Assembly (NCBI GenBank): GCA_002361355.1
Contig: DESQ01000036.1
Location: forward strand, 7,160-71,159
Direction of reading: 5' to 3'
Source of the DNA: Lachnospiraceae bacterium UBA3310
GTDB taxonomy: Bacteria > Bacillota > Clostridia > Lachnospirales > Lachnospiraceae
Length of the DNA: 64,000 nucleotides
The position numbers and the translations under genes are program-made. Below, one piece after another: positions 44,589 to 52,024 of the stretch. The notes below the pieces were generated by a model that was not told where the DNA came from, ran no database searches, and saw only the letters and a program-made list of their open reading frames with translations. Position 1 is the stretch's first letter. Each line of letters starts with the position of its first letter.

Positions 44589-45491
44589 ATGGAGACAAGA
44601 GAACTGGACACGGAGAGGGGCAGCTTACAGTTTGAAATTGTCTCGGGGACGGCTGTGGTGACAGGCTACAGCGGGCGCGATGCCGCGCTTGTGATTCCCA
44701 CGGCGGTGGACGGGTATCCTGTGGTCTGGATCGGAAAGAAGGCATTCTTAAGCTGCAAGACACTGCAAAAGATCAGCCTGCCGGAGAGTCTTGCGGGGAT
44801 CGGAGACTGGGCTTTTGCCTACTGCGCGGGGCTGGAAATTGTGATCCTTCCTTACAGCAGTCTTGAAGTGGGACAGGGTGTTTTTAAGGAGTGTACGGCG
44901 CTTTCACAGATCAGGGACTGTCATGACGCCGGGGAAAACGGGGATGTGTCCTATCTGCTGGCGGCGACGGTGGGTATGCTTGACGCCTTTTATTTGTTTG
45001 ACCCGGGGAATGCGGGCACCGGGAACTGGCTTGCGGGTTTTGATGCGCGGGTGGCGACCCAGATGGCGCTTGCGGACAACGACGGGTTTTCCAAAATGCT
45101 TTTGTGCGGCGAGGAGGACTGCGGCAGCAGGGATACGGATGTGGGTTACTATATGGAACAGAAACGAAGGGGGAAGGTGCGGCTTGCCATGCTGCGTCTC
45201 TTTCACGATTACGGACTGGGGGAAACGCTTCGGGAAGAGCTTGTGGGTTATCTGCGAAATCATGTGAAAGGCTGCGAGAGCGAGGAGACATGGCGGGTGA
45301 TTCTGGAGGAGCACGGGGACGAGCGGCAGTATTATGAGCTCCTGACAGACCTTGGCGGCGTAAACGGGGAGAACTTTCCTGCGATGATGGAGGATATGGG
45401 GGAACGGCATGCGGAGATGAAAGCGTACCTCATGCGTTACTATGACGGCCTGCGAAAGAAGGAGGATGCTTTTGCGCAGTTTGCATTGTGA
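44589..45491 (+). CDS. Leucine-rich repeat protein (BspA type) of the VWA-MoxR cassette
   Basis: 300 residues, no signal peptide or transmembrane segment, so cytoplasmic. Residues about 28-112 contain three LRR_5 units (VIPTAVDGYPVVWIGKKAF, LPESLAGIGDWAFAYC, VILPYSSLEVGQGVFKEC). The remaining two thirds are helical with no family I recognise. AGGAGGG before ATG 44589, 13 bases after the ATPase gene. Most BspA-type proteins are secreted; an intracellular one tied to an ATPase and a VWA protein suggests a client-recognition subunit. That role is inferred from context alone. Confidence 0.75.
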   Translation: METRELDTERGSLQFEIVSGTAVVTGYSGRDAALVIPTAVDGYPVVWIGKKAFLSCKTLQKISLPESLAGIGDWAFAYCAGLEIVILPYSSLEVGQGVFKECTALSQIRDCHDAGENGDVSYLLAATVGMLDAFYLFDPGNAGTGNWLAGFDARVATQMALADNDGFSKMLLCGEEDCGSRDTDVGYYMEQKRRGKVRLAMLRLFHDYGLGETLREELVGYLRNHVKGCESEETWRVILEEHGDERQYYELLTDLGGVNGENFPAMMEDMGERHAEMKAYLMRYYDGLRKKEDAFAQFAL

Positions 45492-45522
45492 GAGGCGGGC
45501 AGGCGCGGCTGGAATTTAGGTA

Positions 45523-45551
45523 TTGCACAATGGTTTGTTATGTGGTATTAT
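45523..45551 (+). promoter_or_regulatory. Predicted sigma-A promoter of secG
   Basis: TTGCAC (45523-45528), 17-base spacer, TATTAT (45546-45551), 42 bases before the secG start. Confidence 0.65.
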
Positions 45552-45592
45552 GAGGCTTGTTGAACGAAAAGGCTTCAGGATGGAGGATACAA

Positions 45593-45832
45593 ATGGAAGT
45601 ATTGAGAATTATACTTACCGTGGTTTATATTTTAATATGTATCGCGTTGGTTGTTTTGGTACTGATGCAGGAGGGAAAGTCAGCCGGTCTTGGCGCGATC
45701 AGCGGAGCGGCGGAGACTTACTGGGGGAAAAACAAAGGCCGTTCCATGGAAGGAAAGCTTGTCAAGATCACGACAGGGCTTGCGGTTGGTTTCATGGTGT
45801 TGGCGATTGTTTTAAACTTGACTTTATTCTAA
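45593..45832 (+). CDS. secG: Preprotein translocase subunit SecG
   Basis: 79 residues with two transmembrane helices (about 3-23 and 55-76) joined by the conserved loop VLMQEGKSAGLGAISG. SecG assists SecYE channel function during SecA-driven export. GGAGG six to seven bases before ATG 45593 sets the start; a longer frame from 45557 is not used. A terminator follows, then rnr; secG-rnr-smpB-ssrA is a standard Firmicutes block. Confidence 0.93.
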   Translation: MEVLRIILTVVYILICIALVVLVLMQEGKSAGLGAISGAAETYWGKNKGRSMEGKLVKITTGLAVGFMVLAIVLNLTLF

Positions 45833-45844
45833 GATAAAAGACGA

Positions 45845-45883
45845 AAAGCACTCTTGCACATAGCGGTAAGGGTGCTTTCTTTT
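45845..45883 (+). terminator. Terminator between secG and rnr
   Basis: AAAGCACTCTT (45845-45855) with AAGGGTGCTTT (45868-45878), one G-U pair, then CTTTT. rnr may depend on read-through. Confidence 0.75.
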
Positions 45884-45914
45884 GCGCAGGGAGTTTTACA
45901 GAAAAGGAAATAAA

Positions 45915-47894
45915 ATGGATTCAGGAAAAGAAAAAAACAGAACAGGGGAACCGGAGCCGGAGGAGCAGATTTTCGGCACGTTTATCAGCCACGCCAAAGG
46001 CTTCGGTTTCGTGGAGGCGGAGGGCTTTGAGGAGGACTTTTATATTCCGGCGGAGGATACCATGGACGCGTTCTATCTGGACAGAGTGCAGATCAGGCCA
46101 TTGGCGTCTGGCGGTGGGAAGCGGCGGGAGGCGGCTGTGGTACGCATTTTGGAGCACGGCATAAAGCAATTCGTCGGGACTTATGAACAGTCACGGAATT
46201 TTGGCTTTGTGATTCCGGATAACGGAAAGATTGGCACGGATGTTTTTGTGCCGGCGGAGCGTTCCAAGGGGGCAGTCACGGGAGCAAAAGTCGTGGTGGA
46301 ACTGACTTCCTACGGGGATGAGAGACACAAACCTGAGGGAAAGGTTGTGGAAATTCTGGGTCACATCAACGATCCGGGTGTGGATATCATGTCCATCGTG
46401 CGGGGGTATGAGCTGCCTGTGGCGTTTGGGGAGAAGGTTTTAAATCAGGCCGGGCGCGTGCCGGAAACCGTCTCGGAGGCGGACAGGGCCGGACGTATGG
46501 ATCTGCGGGATCTGCAGATGGTTACCATAGACGGTGAGGATGCCAAGGATCTGGATGACGCGGTCAGTCTTTATCAGGATGAAAAGGGGCTTTATCATCT
46601 TGGCGTGCACATCGCGGACGTGACCAATTATGTACAGGAAAATTCCGCCCTGGACTGGGAGGCTTTAGAGCGCGGCACCAGCGTGTATCTGGTGGATCGG
46701 GTGATTCCCATGCTGCCCCACAGGCTTTCAAATGGCATCTGCTCTTTAAATCAGGGGGTGGACAGGCTGGCACTTAGCTGCCTGATGACCATAGATGGAA
46801 AGGGCGAGGTGACGGATTATCAGATCGCGGAGACGGTGATCTGTGTGAACCGCAGAATGTCCTACACCAGTGTCAAAAAGATTCTGGAGGATCACGATGA
46901 GGCGCAGATCAGAGAATACGAGGCTCTTGTACCTATGTTCCAACAGATGGAACGTCTGGCGGCGATTCTCAGGGAGAGGCGGCATAAACGGGGATCCATT
47001 GACTTTGATTTTGCGGAGAGCAAGATTCTTCTGGACGGGGAGGGACATCCGGTCGAGATCAGGCCCTACGAACGCAATGTGGCGACCCGGATGATCGAGG
47101 ACTTCATGCTTGCCGCAAATGAGACGGTGGCACAGCATTTCTATTGGATGGAGCTGCCTTTTGTGTACCGTACCCATGAGAAACCGGATCCGGACAAGAT
47201 GAAACAGCTTGCCACTTTTGTACGGAATTTCGGTTATCGAATGAAAGTGACGGGGGAGGAGATTCATCCCAAAGAACTGCAAAAGTTATTGGACAAGATT
47301 GCAGATACAAAGGAGGAGATGATGATCAGCCGTCTGACGCTCCGGAGTATGAAACAGGCAAAGTACACGGTGGAGTGCACGGGACATTTCGGCTTGGCGT
47401 GCCGCTATTACTGCCATTTTACCTCGCCGATCAGGAGATATCCGGATTTGCAGATTCACCGCATTATCAAGGAGCAGCTTCGGGGCAGGATGACAGAAGA
47501 GCGGGTAAGGCATTATGAGGAGAAACTGCCGGAGGTGGCGAAGCACGCTTCAAAAATGGAGCGGCGCGCTGCGGAGGCAGAGCGGGAGACCGATAAGTTA
47601 AAGAAGGCGGAGTATATGGAGGATCATATCGGCGAGGTTTACGAGGGTGTGATCTCAGGGATTACCCAGTGGGGTCTTTATGTGGAGCTGCCAAATACGG
47701 TGGAAGGACTGGTTCATGTGTCTGCGTTGCCGGGAGATTATTTCTATTATGATGAAGGCACTTATGAGATGGTGGGAAAAGAGAGCGGTATTGTCTATAA
47801 GCTGGGGCAGCGGCTGGCCGTACAGGTCAAAAGCGCGGATCGCCGGGCGAGAACCGTAGATTTTATGCTCCCAGTTCAGCCAGACCAAGGTTGA
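45915..47894 (+). CDS. rnr: Ribonuclease R
   Basis: 659 residues, slightly shorter than the 700-800 of many RNase R. Two OB/cold-shock-like domains ([16 protein letters not shown] and [15 protein letters not shown]) lead to the RNB catalytic domain with [14 protein letters not shown], which carries the metal aspartates, and [14 protein letters not shown]; a C-terminal S1 domain ([16 protein letters not shown]) ends the protein. A 3'-5' exonuclease that degrades structured RNA and, with SmpB-tmRNA, non-stop messages. AAGGAAA before ATG 45915. The basic C-terminal tail of long RNase R forms is absent. Confidence 0.95.
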   Translation: MDSGKEKNRTGEPEPEEQIFGTFISHAKGFGFVEAEGFEEDFYIPAEDTMDAFYLDRVQIRPLASGGGKRREAAVVRILEHGIKQFVGTYEQSRNFGFVIPDNGKIGTDVFVPAERSKGAVTGAKVVVELTSYGDERHKPEGKVVEILGHINDPGVDIMSIVRGYELPVAFGEKVLNQAGRVPETVSEADRAGRMDLRDLQMVTIDGEDAKDLDDAVSLYQDEKGLYHLGVHIADVTNYVQENSALDWEALERGTSVYLVDRVIPMLPHRLSNGICSLNQGVDRLALSCLMTIDGKGEVTDYQIAETVICVNRRMSYTSVKKILEDHDEAQIREYEALVPMFQQMERLAAILRERRHKRGSIDFDFAESKILLDGEGHPVEIRPYERNVATRMIEDFMLAANETVAQHFYWMELPFVYRTHEKPDPDKMKQLATFVRNFGYRMKVTGEEIHPKELQKLLDKIADTKEEMMISRLTLRSMKQAKYTVECTGHFGLACRYYCHFTSPIRRYPDLQIHRIIKEQLRGRMTEERVRHYEEKLPEVAKHASKMERRAAEAERETDKLKKAEYMEDHIGEVYEGVISGITQWGLYVELPNTVEGLVHVSALPGDYFYYDEGTYEMVGKESGIVYKLGQRLAVQVKSADRRARTVDFMLPVQPDQG

Positions 47895-47958
47895 GCGACA
47901 AATCGGGCTTGCACGGATGGGCGTGGCTCAACTGTTATGTGAGAAAGAGGGTGAGAGG

Positions 47959-48423
47959 ATGGCAAAGGAAGCCATGAAGCTGGTAGCCAACAACAAGAAG
48001 GCGTACCATGACTATTTTATTGAGGAAAAATATGAGGCCGGGCTTGCGCTCCACGGCACCGAGGTAAAGTCTTTGCGCATGGGAAAATGCAGTATCAAGG
48101 AAGCCTTTGTGCGGATTGAGGACGGTGAGGCATTTGTCTATGGCATGAACGTGAGTCCTTATGAGAAAGGCAACATTTTTAACAAAGACCCCCTGCGGGT
48201 GAGGAAGCTTTTGCTGCACAAGGTACAGATCCGCAAACTGGCGGGGAGCATGGCAGGACAGGGTTACACAATTGTTCCTCTGCAGGTCTATTTTAAGGAC
48301 GGCAGAGCCAAGATCGAGATCGGGCTCGCCAGAGGTAAAAAGCTCTATGACAAGCGGCAGGATATCGTGAAGAAAGATTTGCGCAGGGAGCATGAGCGTG
48401 AATTTAAAATTAAGAATCTATAG
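47959..48423 (+). CDS. smpB: SsrA-binding protein SmpB
   Basis: 154 residues. Binds the tRNA-like domain of tmRNA and brings it to stalled ribosomes. Motifs: [30 protein letters not shown], then [13 protein letters not shown] and the C-terminal [13 protein letters not shown] with basic tail that enters the mRNA channel. The start is ATG 47959 after GAGGGTGAGAGG; an upstream in-frame ATG at 47917 would add 14 residues of non-family sequence. Directly upstream of ssrA. Confidence 0.96.
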   Translation: MAKEAMKLVANNKKAYHDYFIEEKYEAGLALHGTEVKSLRMGKCSIKEAFVRIEDGEAFVYGMNVSPYEKGNIFNKDPLRVRKLLLHKVQIRKLAGSMAGQGYTIVPLQVYFKDGRAKIEIGLARGKKLYDKRQDIVKKDLRREHEREFKIKNL

Positions 48424-48425
48424 GA

Positions 48426-48455
48426 TTGCATAGGGAAAGGAAAATGTGCTAAACT
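48426..48455 (+). promoter_or_regulatory. Predicted promoter of ssrA
   Basis: TTGCAT (48426-48431), 18-base spacer, TAAACT (48450-48455). A tandem 12-base repeat TAACAGAATAAA follows (48461-48484) before the mature 5' end, which RNase P would create. TTGCAT overlaps the end of the smpB region. Confidence 0.5.
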
Positions 48456-48487
48456 GTATCTAACAGAATAAATAACAGAATAAATAT

Positions 48488-48834
48488 GGGCCAGTCAAGG
48501 TTTCGACAGGGGTCTTGCAACTGGAGAAGCTATCCGCAGGCTGATGCGTGAAATCGCAAATTTAAACACAAACGCTGAAGACAATTTAGCATACGCTGCC
48601 TAAGGGCAGTTGTCCGCCTTAGTGCACCTACACATTAAGAACCGGGCATCGACTATGTAGGAAACGACGCGGGGGACGCCTCTTACCCGCGGGCGTATCA
48701 GAGGCTACTGAATCCGTGAGGGTGTCTTTCTCCTTGCGGAGGAGGGAATGAGGAGCATTCCGAAATGAGGGACTATGATAGTAGAAGGACAGGGAATGGG
48801 CTTTTGGACACGGGTTCGACTCCCGTCTGGTCCA
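48488..48834 (+). ncRNA. ssrA: Transfer-messenger RNA (tmRNA)
   Basis: About 347 bases. The acceptor stem is GGGCCAG (48488-48494) with CTGGTCC (48827-48833) and discriminator A; the T arm reads GGGTTCGACTCCC and the 5' D-like region is AGTCAAGGTTTCGACAGGGG. CCA is not encoded (CGC follows), so it must be added. The tag frame runs 48556-48603 and encodes ANLNTNAEDNLAYAA then TAA. It ends -AYAA and not the common -ALAA. It rescues stalled ribosomes with SmpB, encoded just upstream. Confidence 0.96.
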
Positions 48835-48840
48835 CGCGTG

Positions 48841-48890
48841 AAAGTTCTCGGGATACCGATTCGTTCGGATTTCGGGGGCTTTTCTTTTTT
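48841..48890 (+). terminator. Terminator after ssrA
   Basis: A long imperfect stem from AAAG (48841) through CCGA (near 48856) to TCGG and CTTTT (near 48880), ending in TTTTCTTTTTT. Wobble pairs in the middle lower certainty. Confidence 0.65.
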
Positions 48891-48967
48891 CACAATTTGC
48901 TGGACATCAATTCCATTTAGCGGTAAAATAAAAACAAATATATTGTTTTTAGGAGGATGGTAGGACT

Positions 48968-50692
48968 ATGGCAGCAGGCGTGACAGCAATGAAAAAGAAA
49001 GATCAAAATAATGTTTTGCATTCTGTAAAAACGAAACTTGTGGGGGGAATGGTAGTGGCCATGGCCATTATGACGACGTGCCTGTCGGTGGTGCTGATCA
49101 GGAACCTGCGCATTCCCATGATGGAGCTAAATCAAAGTTATCTCTATGACCTTGCGGTTGCCTATGGCGATAGAATAGAAACTACCATTGAGAATCAGGG
49201 ATACAATACGGCGACAACTTATAATAATCTGAGCGAAATTCTTGACGGTGTGGGGCTGGATGGCGCAGAGTCCAGTTATGCTTATCTGGTGGCCGAAGAC
49301 GGGACGATGCTCTACCATCCGACAAAGGAGAAGGTGGGGCAGCCTGTGGAAAATGACGTGGTGAAGGGGCTGGTAGCACAACTTGCGTCTGGTACTCTGC
49401 CTGAGCCCGCTGTTGTTGAATATTCCTATAAGGGTTCTATAAAATATGCGGCTTATTCAATTACGGAGCGGGCACACTGTATTCTGGTCATGTCGGTGGA
49501 TAAAGACGATCTGATGGGTACTGTGCACCGGGTTACGGTGACGGGTACTGTGAGCACGATTATCATGATCCTTATTGCCGGCATTATTGCTTATCTGTTT
49601 GTGGGGAAGATCGTGAAGCCCATTCTTGAGGTGACGGATGTGGTGGGCCGGTTGGCGCATATGGATTTTTCCGAAATTGAAGGTCAGGATAAGCTTACGG
49701 CGCGGGCTGACGAGACGGGACAGATGAGCCGCGCGGTGGCGGAGCTTCGAAGACAGCTTGTGGATATCGTGAATGAACTCCGGGGGCAGAGCCAACAGCT
49801 TTTTGAGGCTTCGGAGCTCATGAATGCCAACGCTTCCGAGACAGCTACCACGGTGGAGCAGGTTGAGAAGGCAGTTTCGGATATTTCCGAGGGCGCGTCC
49901 TCTCAGGCGGACGAGACGCAGAAAGCCACGGAGAACGTAATTTTGATGGGCAATATGGTGGAGGAGACTACAAGGCAGGTGGAAGACCTGACCGACAATG
50001 CAAATGCTATGAGAAATTCCAGTGAGGAGGCGTTTGCTACCCTGGATAATCTGAAGAAGATCAATGATCAGGCAAGGGAGGCGATTGACGTGATCTATGA
50101 GCAGACCAACACGACCAATGAGTCTGCCATGAAGATCAGAGAGGCAACATCGCTGATTACCTCCATTGCGGAGGAGACGAACCTGTTGTCCCTGAATGCG
50201 AGCATCGAGGCGGCAAGAGCCGGCGAGCAGGGCAGGGGATTTGCGGTGGTAGCGGGCCAGATCCAGAAACTGGCGGAGCAGTCCAACGATTCTGCCAGAC
50301 AGATTGAGAATATCATCGACTCCCTGATTGCGGATTCCCAGAAATCCGTGGAGACGATGGAGGACGTGAAGAAGATCATGGAAAGCCAGAATGAGAGCGT
50401 GGGCCGGACGAACGAGAGTTTTGTACAGGTGCGGGACGGTATCACCCAGTCTCTGGACGGTGTGAATCAGATTGCGGATAAGACGAGAAGGCTGGACGAG
50501 GCCAGAATCAACGTGGTGGATGTGGTACAGAATCTGACGGCGATTGCCGAGGAAAATGCGGCAAGTACGGAGGAAACTTCTGCTTCCGTCACGGAAGTCA
50601 GCACAATTGTATACAGCATTTCCGAGAATGCGAATAAACTCAAGGATATTGCGGAGCATTTAGAGCAGAGTATGAGTATCTTTAAGATCTGA
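48968..50692 (+). CDS. Methyl-accepting chemotaxis protein with extracellular Cache-like domain
   Basis: 574 residues. Transmembrane helices at about 24-46 and 195-217 bracket an outside ligand domain with a Cache-like [23 protein letters not shown] follows (to about 270), then a long coiled signalling domain with the conserved tip [19 protein letters not shown] and GRGFAVVA. It senses a small molecule and controls CheA. No che or flagellar genes are nearby, so the output may be to a distant array. AGGAGG is 11 bases before ATG 48968; ATG 48989 is a possible shorter start. Confidence 0.92.
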   Translation: MAAGVTAMKKKDQNNVLHSVKTKLVGGMVVAMAIMTTCLSVVLIRNLRIPMMELNQSYLYDLAVAYGDRIETTIENQGYNTATTYNNLSEILDGVGLDGAESSYAYLVAEDGTMLYHPTKEKVGQPVENDVVKGLVAQLASGTLPEPAVVEYSYKGSIKYAAYSITERAHCILVMSVDKDDLMGTVHRVTVTGTVSTIIMILIAGIIAYLFVGKIVKPILEVTDVVGRLAHMDFSEIEGQDKLTARADETGQMSRAVAELRRQLVDIVNELRGQSQQLFEASELMNANASETATTVEQVEKAVSDISEGASSQADETQKATENVILMGNMVEETTRQVEDLTDNANAMRNSSEEAFATLDNLKKINDQAREAIDVIYEQTNTTNESAMKIREATSLITSIAEETNLLSLNASIEAARAGEQGRGFAVVAGQIQKLAEQSNDSARQIENIIDSLIADSQKSVETMEDVKKIMESQNESVGRTNESFVQVRDGITQSLDGVNQIADKTRRLDEARINVVDVVQNLTAIAEENAASTEETSASVTEVSTIVYSISENANKLKDIAEHLEQSMSIFKI

Positions 50693-50712
50693 CGAATGCT
50701 TTGGGGGAATCT

Positions 50713-51279
50713 ATGGAAAAGCGAGAGGATGATCTGGTAGTCGGCGGCTATCGGTTTGCGACGGTAGCAGACGCCGAGACAGCCAGAATGGAAATAAAAA
50801 AGGTGGAGAATCTGGAACAACGTCTGGATTACCGTAAGCCACAGAATGTGTTGTTAGTTTATAACAGGGCGGTGGAAAACAGGGTTTTTCTGACGCCCAT
50901 CGGGTTAAGCTATCTGCAGAAGATGCAGAAGGAAATGAAGAAATGGGGTGTGCCGGCGGACAAAATTCAACCGGTGCCGCTTCATGGGACATTCAGCAAC
51001 AAGACGGCAAACAGCAGATCCATCAGAACGAGTGTGGCAAACCGGCATCCGGAATATCAGGGAAGGTTTGTCGCATCGGTATTGATCAATGTGGTGCTTG
51101 TGCTTCTTGTGGCAGGAATGGTTGCGATTGCGTGGAACAGCGACACGCCCAATATTGTAAACTACAGGCAGGCGGTCGTGAATGAATATTCCGAGTGGGA
51201 ACAGGAGCTTACCGAGAGGGAGCGCGAAGTGCGAAACGCGGAGCGCAAGCTGGAGGCAGATAGATTAGGGATACAGTGA
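50713..51279 (+). CDS. Unknown membrane protein with C-terminal coiled coil
   Basis: 188 residues; not recognised. It has a soluble N-terminal domain of about 118 residues that includes DLVVGGYRFATVADAETARME, a transmembrane helix (about 121-142, VASVLINVVLVLLVAGMVAI) and a C-terminal charged coiled coil (WEQELTEREREVRNAERKLE). The topology puts about 120 residues inside. It starts at ATG 50713, 20 bases after the chemoreceptor stop and 25 bases before the response-regulator gene, so it may be part of the same signalling unit. Its job is unknown. Confidence 0.7.
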   Translation: MEKREDDLVVGGYRFATVADAETARMEIKKVENLEQRLDYRKPQNVLLVYNRAVENRVFLTPIGLSYLQKMQKEMKKWGVPADKIQPVPLHGTFSNKTANSRSIRTSVANRHPEYQGRFVASVLINVVLVLLVAGMVAIAWNSDTPNIVNYRQAVVNEYSEWEQELTEREREVRNAERKLEADRLGIQ

Positions 51280-51304
51280 CGGAAAAGAAAGGCACGGGTA
51301 ATGC

Positions 51305-51982
51305 ATGGATAAATTAAAGATCCTTGTGGTGGATGATGAAAGCCGTATGCGTAAGTTAGTTCGGGATTTTTTGGTGAAGAGTCATTATGAGGTTGTGGAG
51401 GCGTCTGACGGAGAGGAAGCGCTTACCATTTTTTTTGATAAAAATGATATCGACCTTGTGATTTTGGATGTGATGATGCCTAAGATGGACGGCTGGCAGG
51501 TATGTCGGGAAATTCGTGCTTACTCCAAAGTACCAATTATTATGTTAACCGCAAAATCCGATGAGAGGGATGAACTTCTTGGTTTTGAATTGGGGGTGGA
51601 TGAGTATATTTCCAAACCGTTCAGTCCCAAAATTCTGGTGGCGCGGGTGGAGGCAGTCCTTCGCAGAACAGGGCAGACGGCTTCTGATATGATTGTGGAG
51701 GCCGGCGGCATCCGCCTTGACAAGCAGGCGCACAGTGTGACTGTGGGGGAGGAAACGATTGATTTAAGCTATAAGGAGTTTGAACTGCTCGCTTATTTTA
51801 TGGAGAATAAAGGAATTGCCCTGTCACGGGAAAAAATTTTAAATAGTGTCTGGAACTACGATTATTTTGGAGATGCCCGAACAATTGACACCCATGTGAA
51901 AAAACTTCGCAGCAAGATGGGCGCGAAGGGGGAATTGATTAAAACCATATGGGGAATGGGTTACAAATTTGAGGAAACGTGA
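51305..51982 (+). CDS. OmpR/PhoB-family response regulator
   Basis: 225 residues. Receiver domain with D10-D11, phosphoacceptor D55 in ILDVMMPKMDGW, the T of MLTAKSD and K of ISKPF; a winged-helix DNA-binding domain follows with DLSYKEFELLAYF and the recognition region RTIDTHVKKLRSKMG. It activates or represses genes upon phosphorylation. It is followed by a hybrid kinase with its own receivers and not by a simple partner kinase; a VanS-like orphan kinase lies 9.6 kb downstream and may be the real partner. Confidence 0.92.
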   Translation: MDKLKILVVDDESRMRKLVRDFLVKSHYEVVEASDGEEALTIFFDKNDIDLVILDVMMPKMDGWQVCREIRAYSKVPIIMLTAKSDERDELLGFELGVDEYISKPFSPKILVARVEAVLRRTGQTASDMIVEAGGIRLDKQAHSVTVGEETIDLSYKEFELLAYFMENKGIALSREKILNSVWNYDYFGDARTIDTHVKKLRSKMGAKGELIKTIWGMGYKFEET

Positions 51983-52024
51983 TCGTTGCCGCCTGTTTGT
52001 AAAATGTGTGAAAGGGAGAAGAAG

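Noticed and set aside
44589..45491. Secreted BspA adhesin
   Set aside because: No signal peptide or transmembrane segment, and it is embedded in a cytoplasmic ATPase operon.
48775..48963. Small forward frame at the end of ssrA
   Set aside because: It lies in the tRNA-like part of tmRNA and the following terminator; not a real gene.
49457..50659. 400-codon reverse frame opposite the chemoreceptor
   Set aside because: Long only because of the regular heptad codons of the receptor; no ribosome site and no family resemblance.
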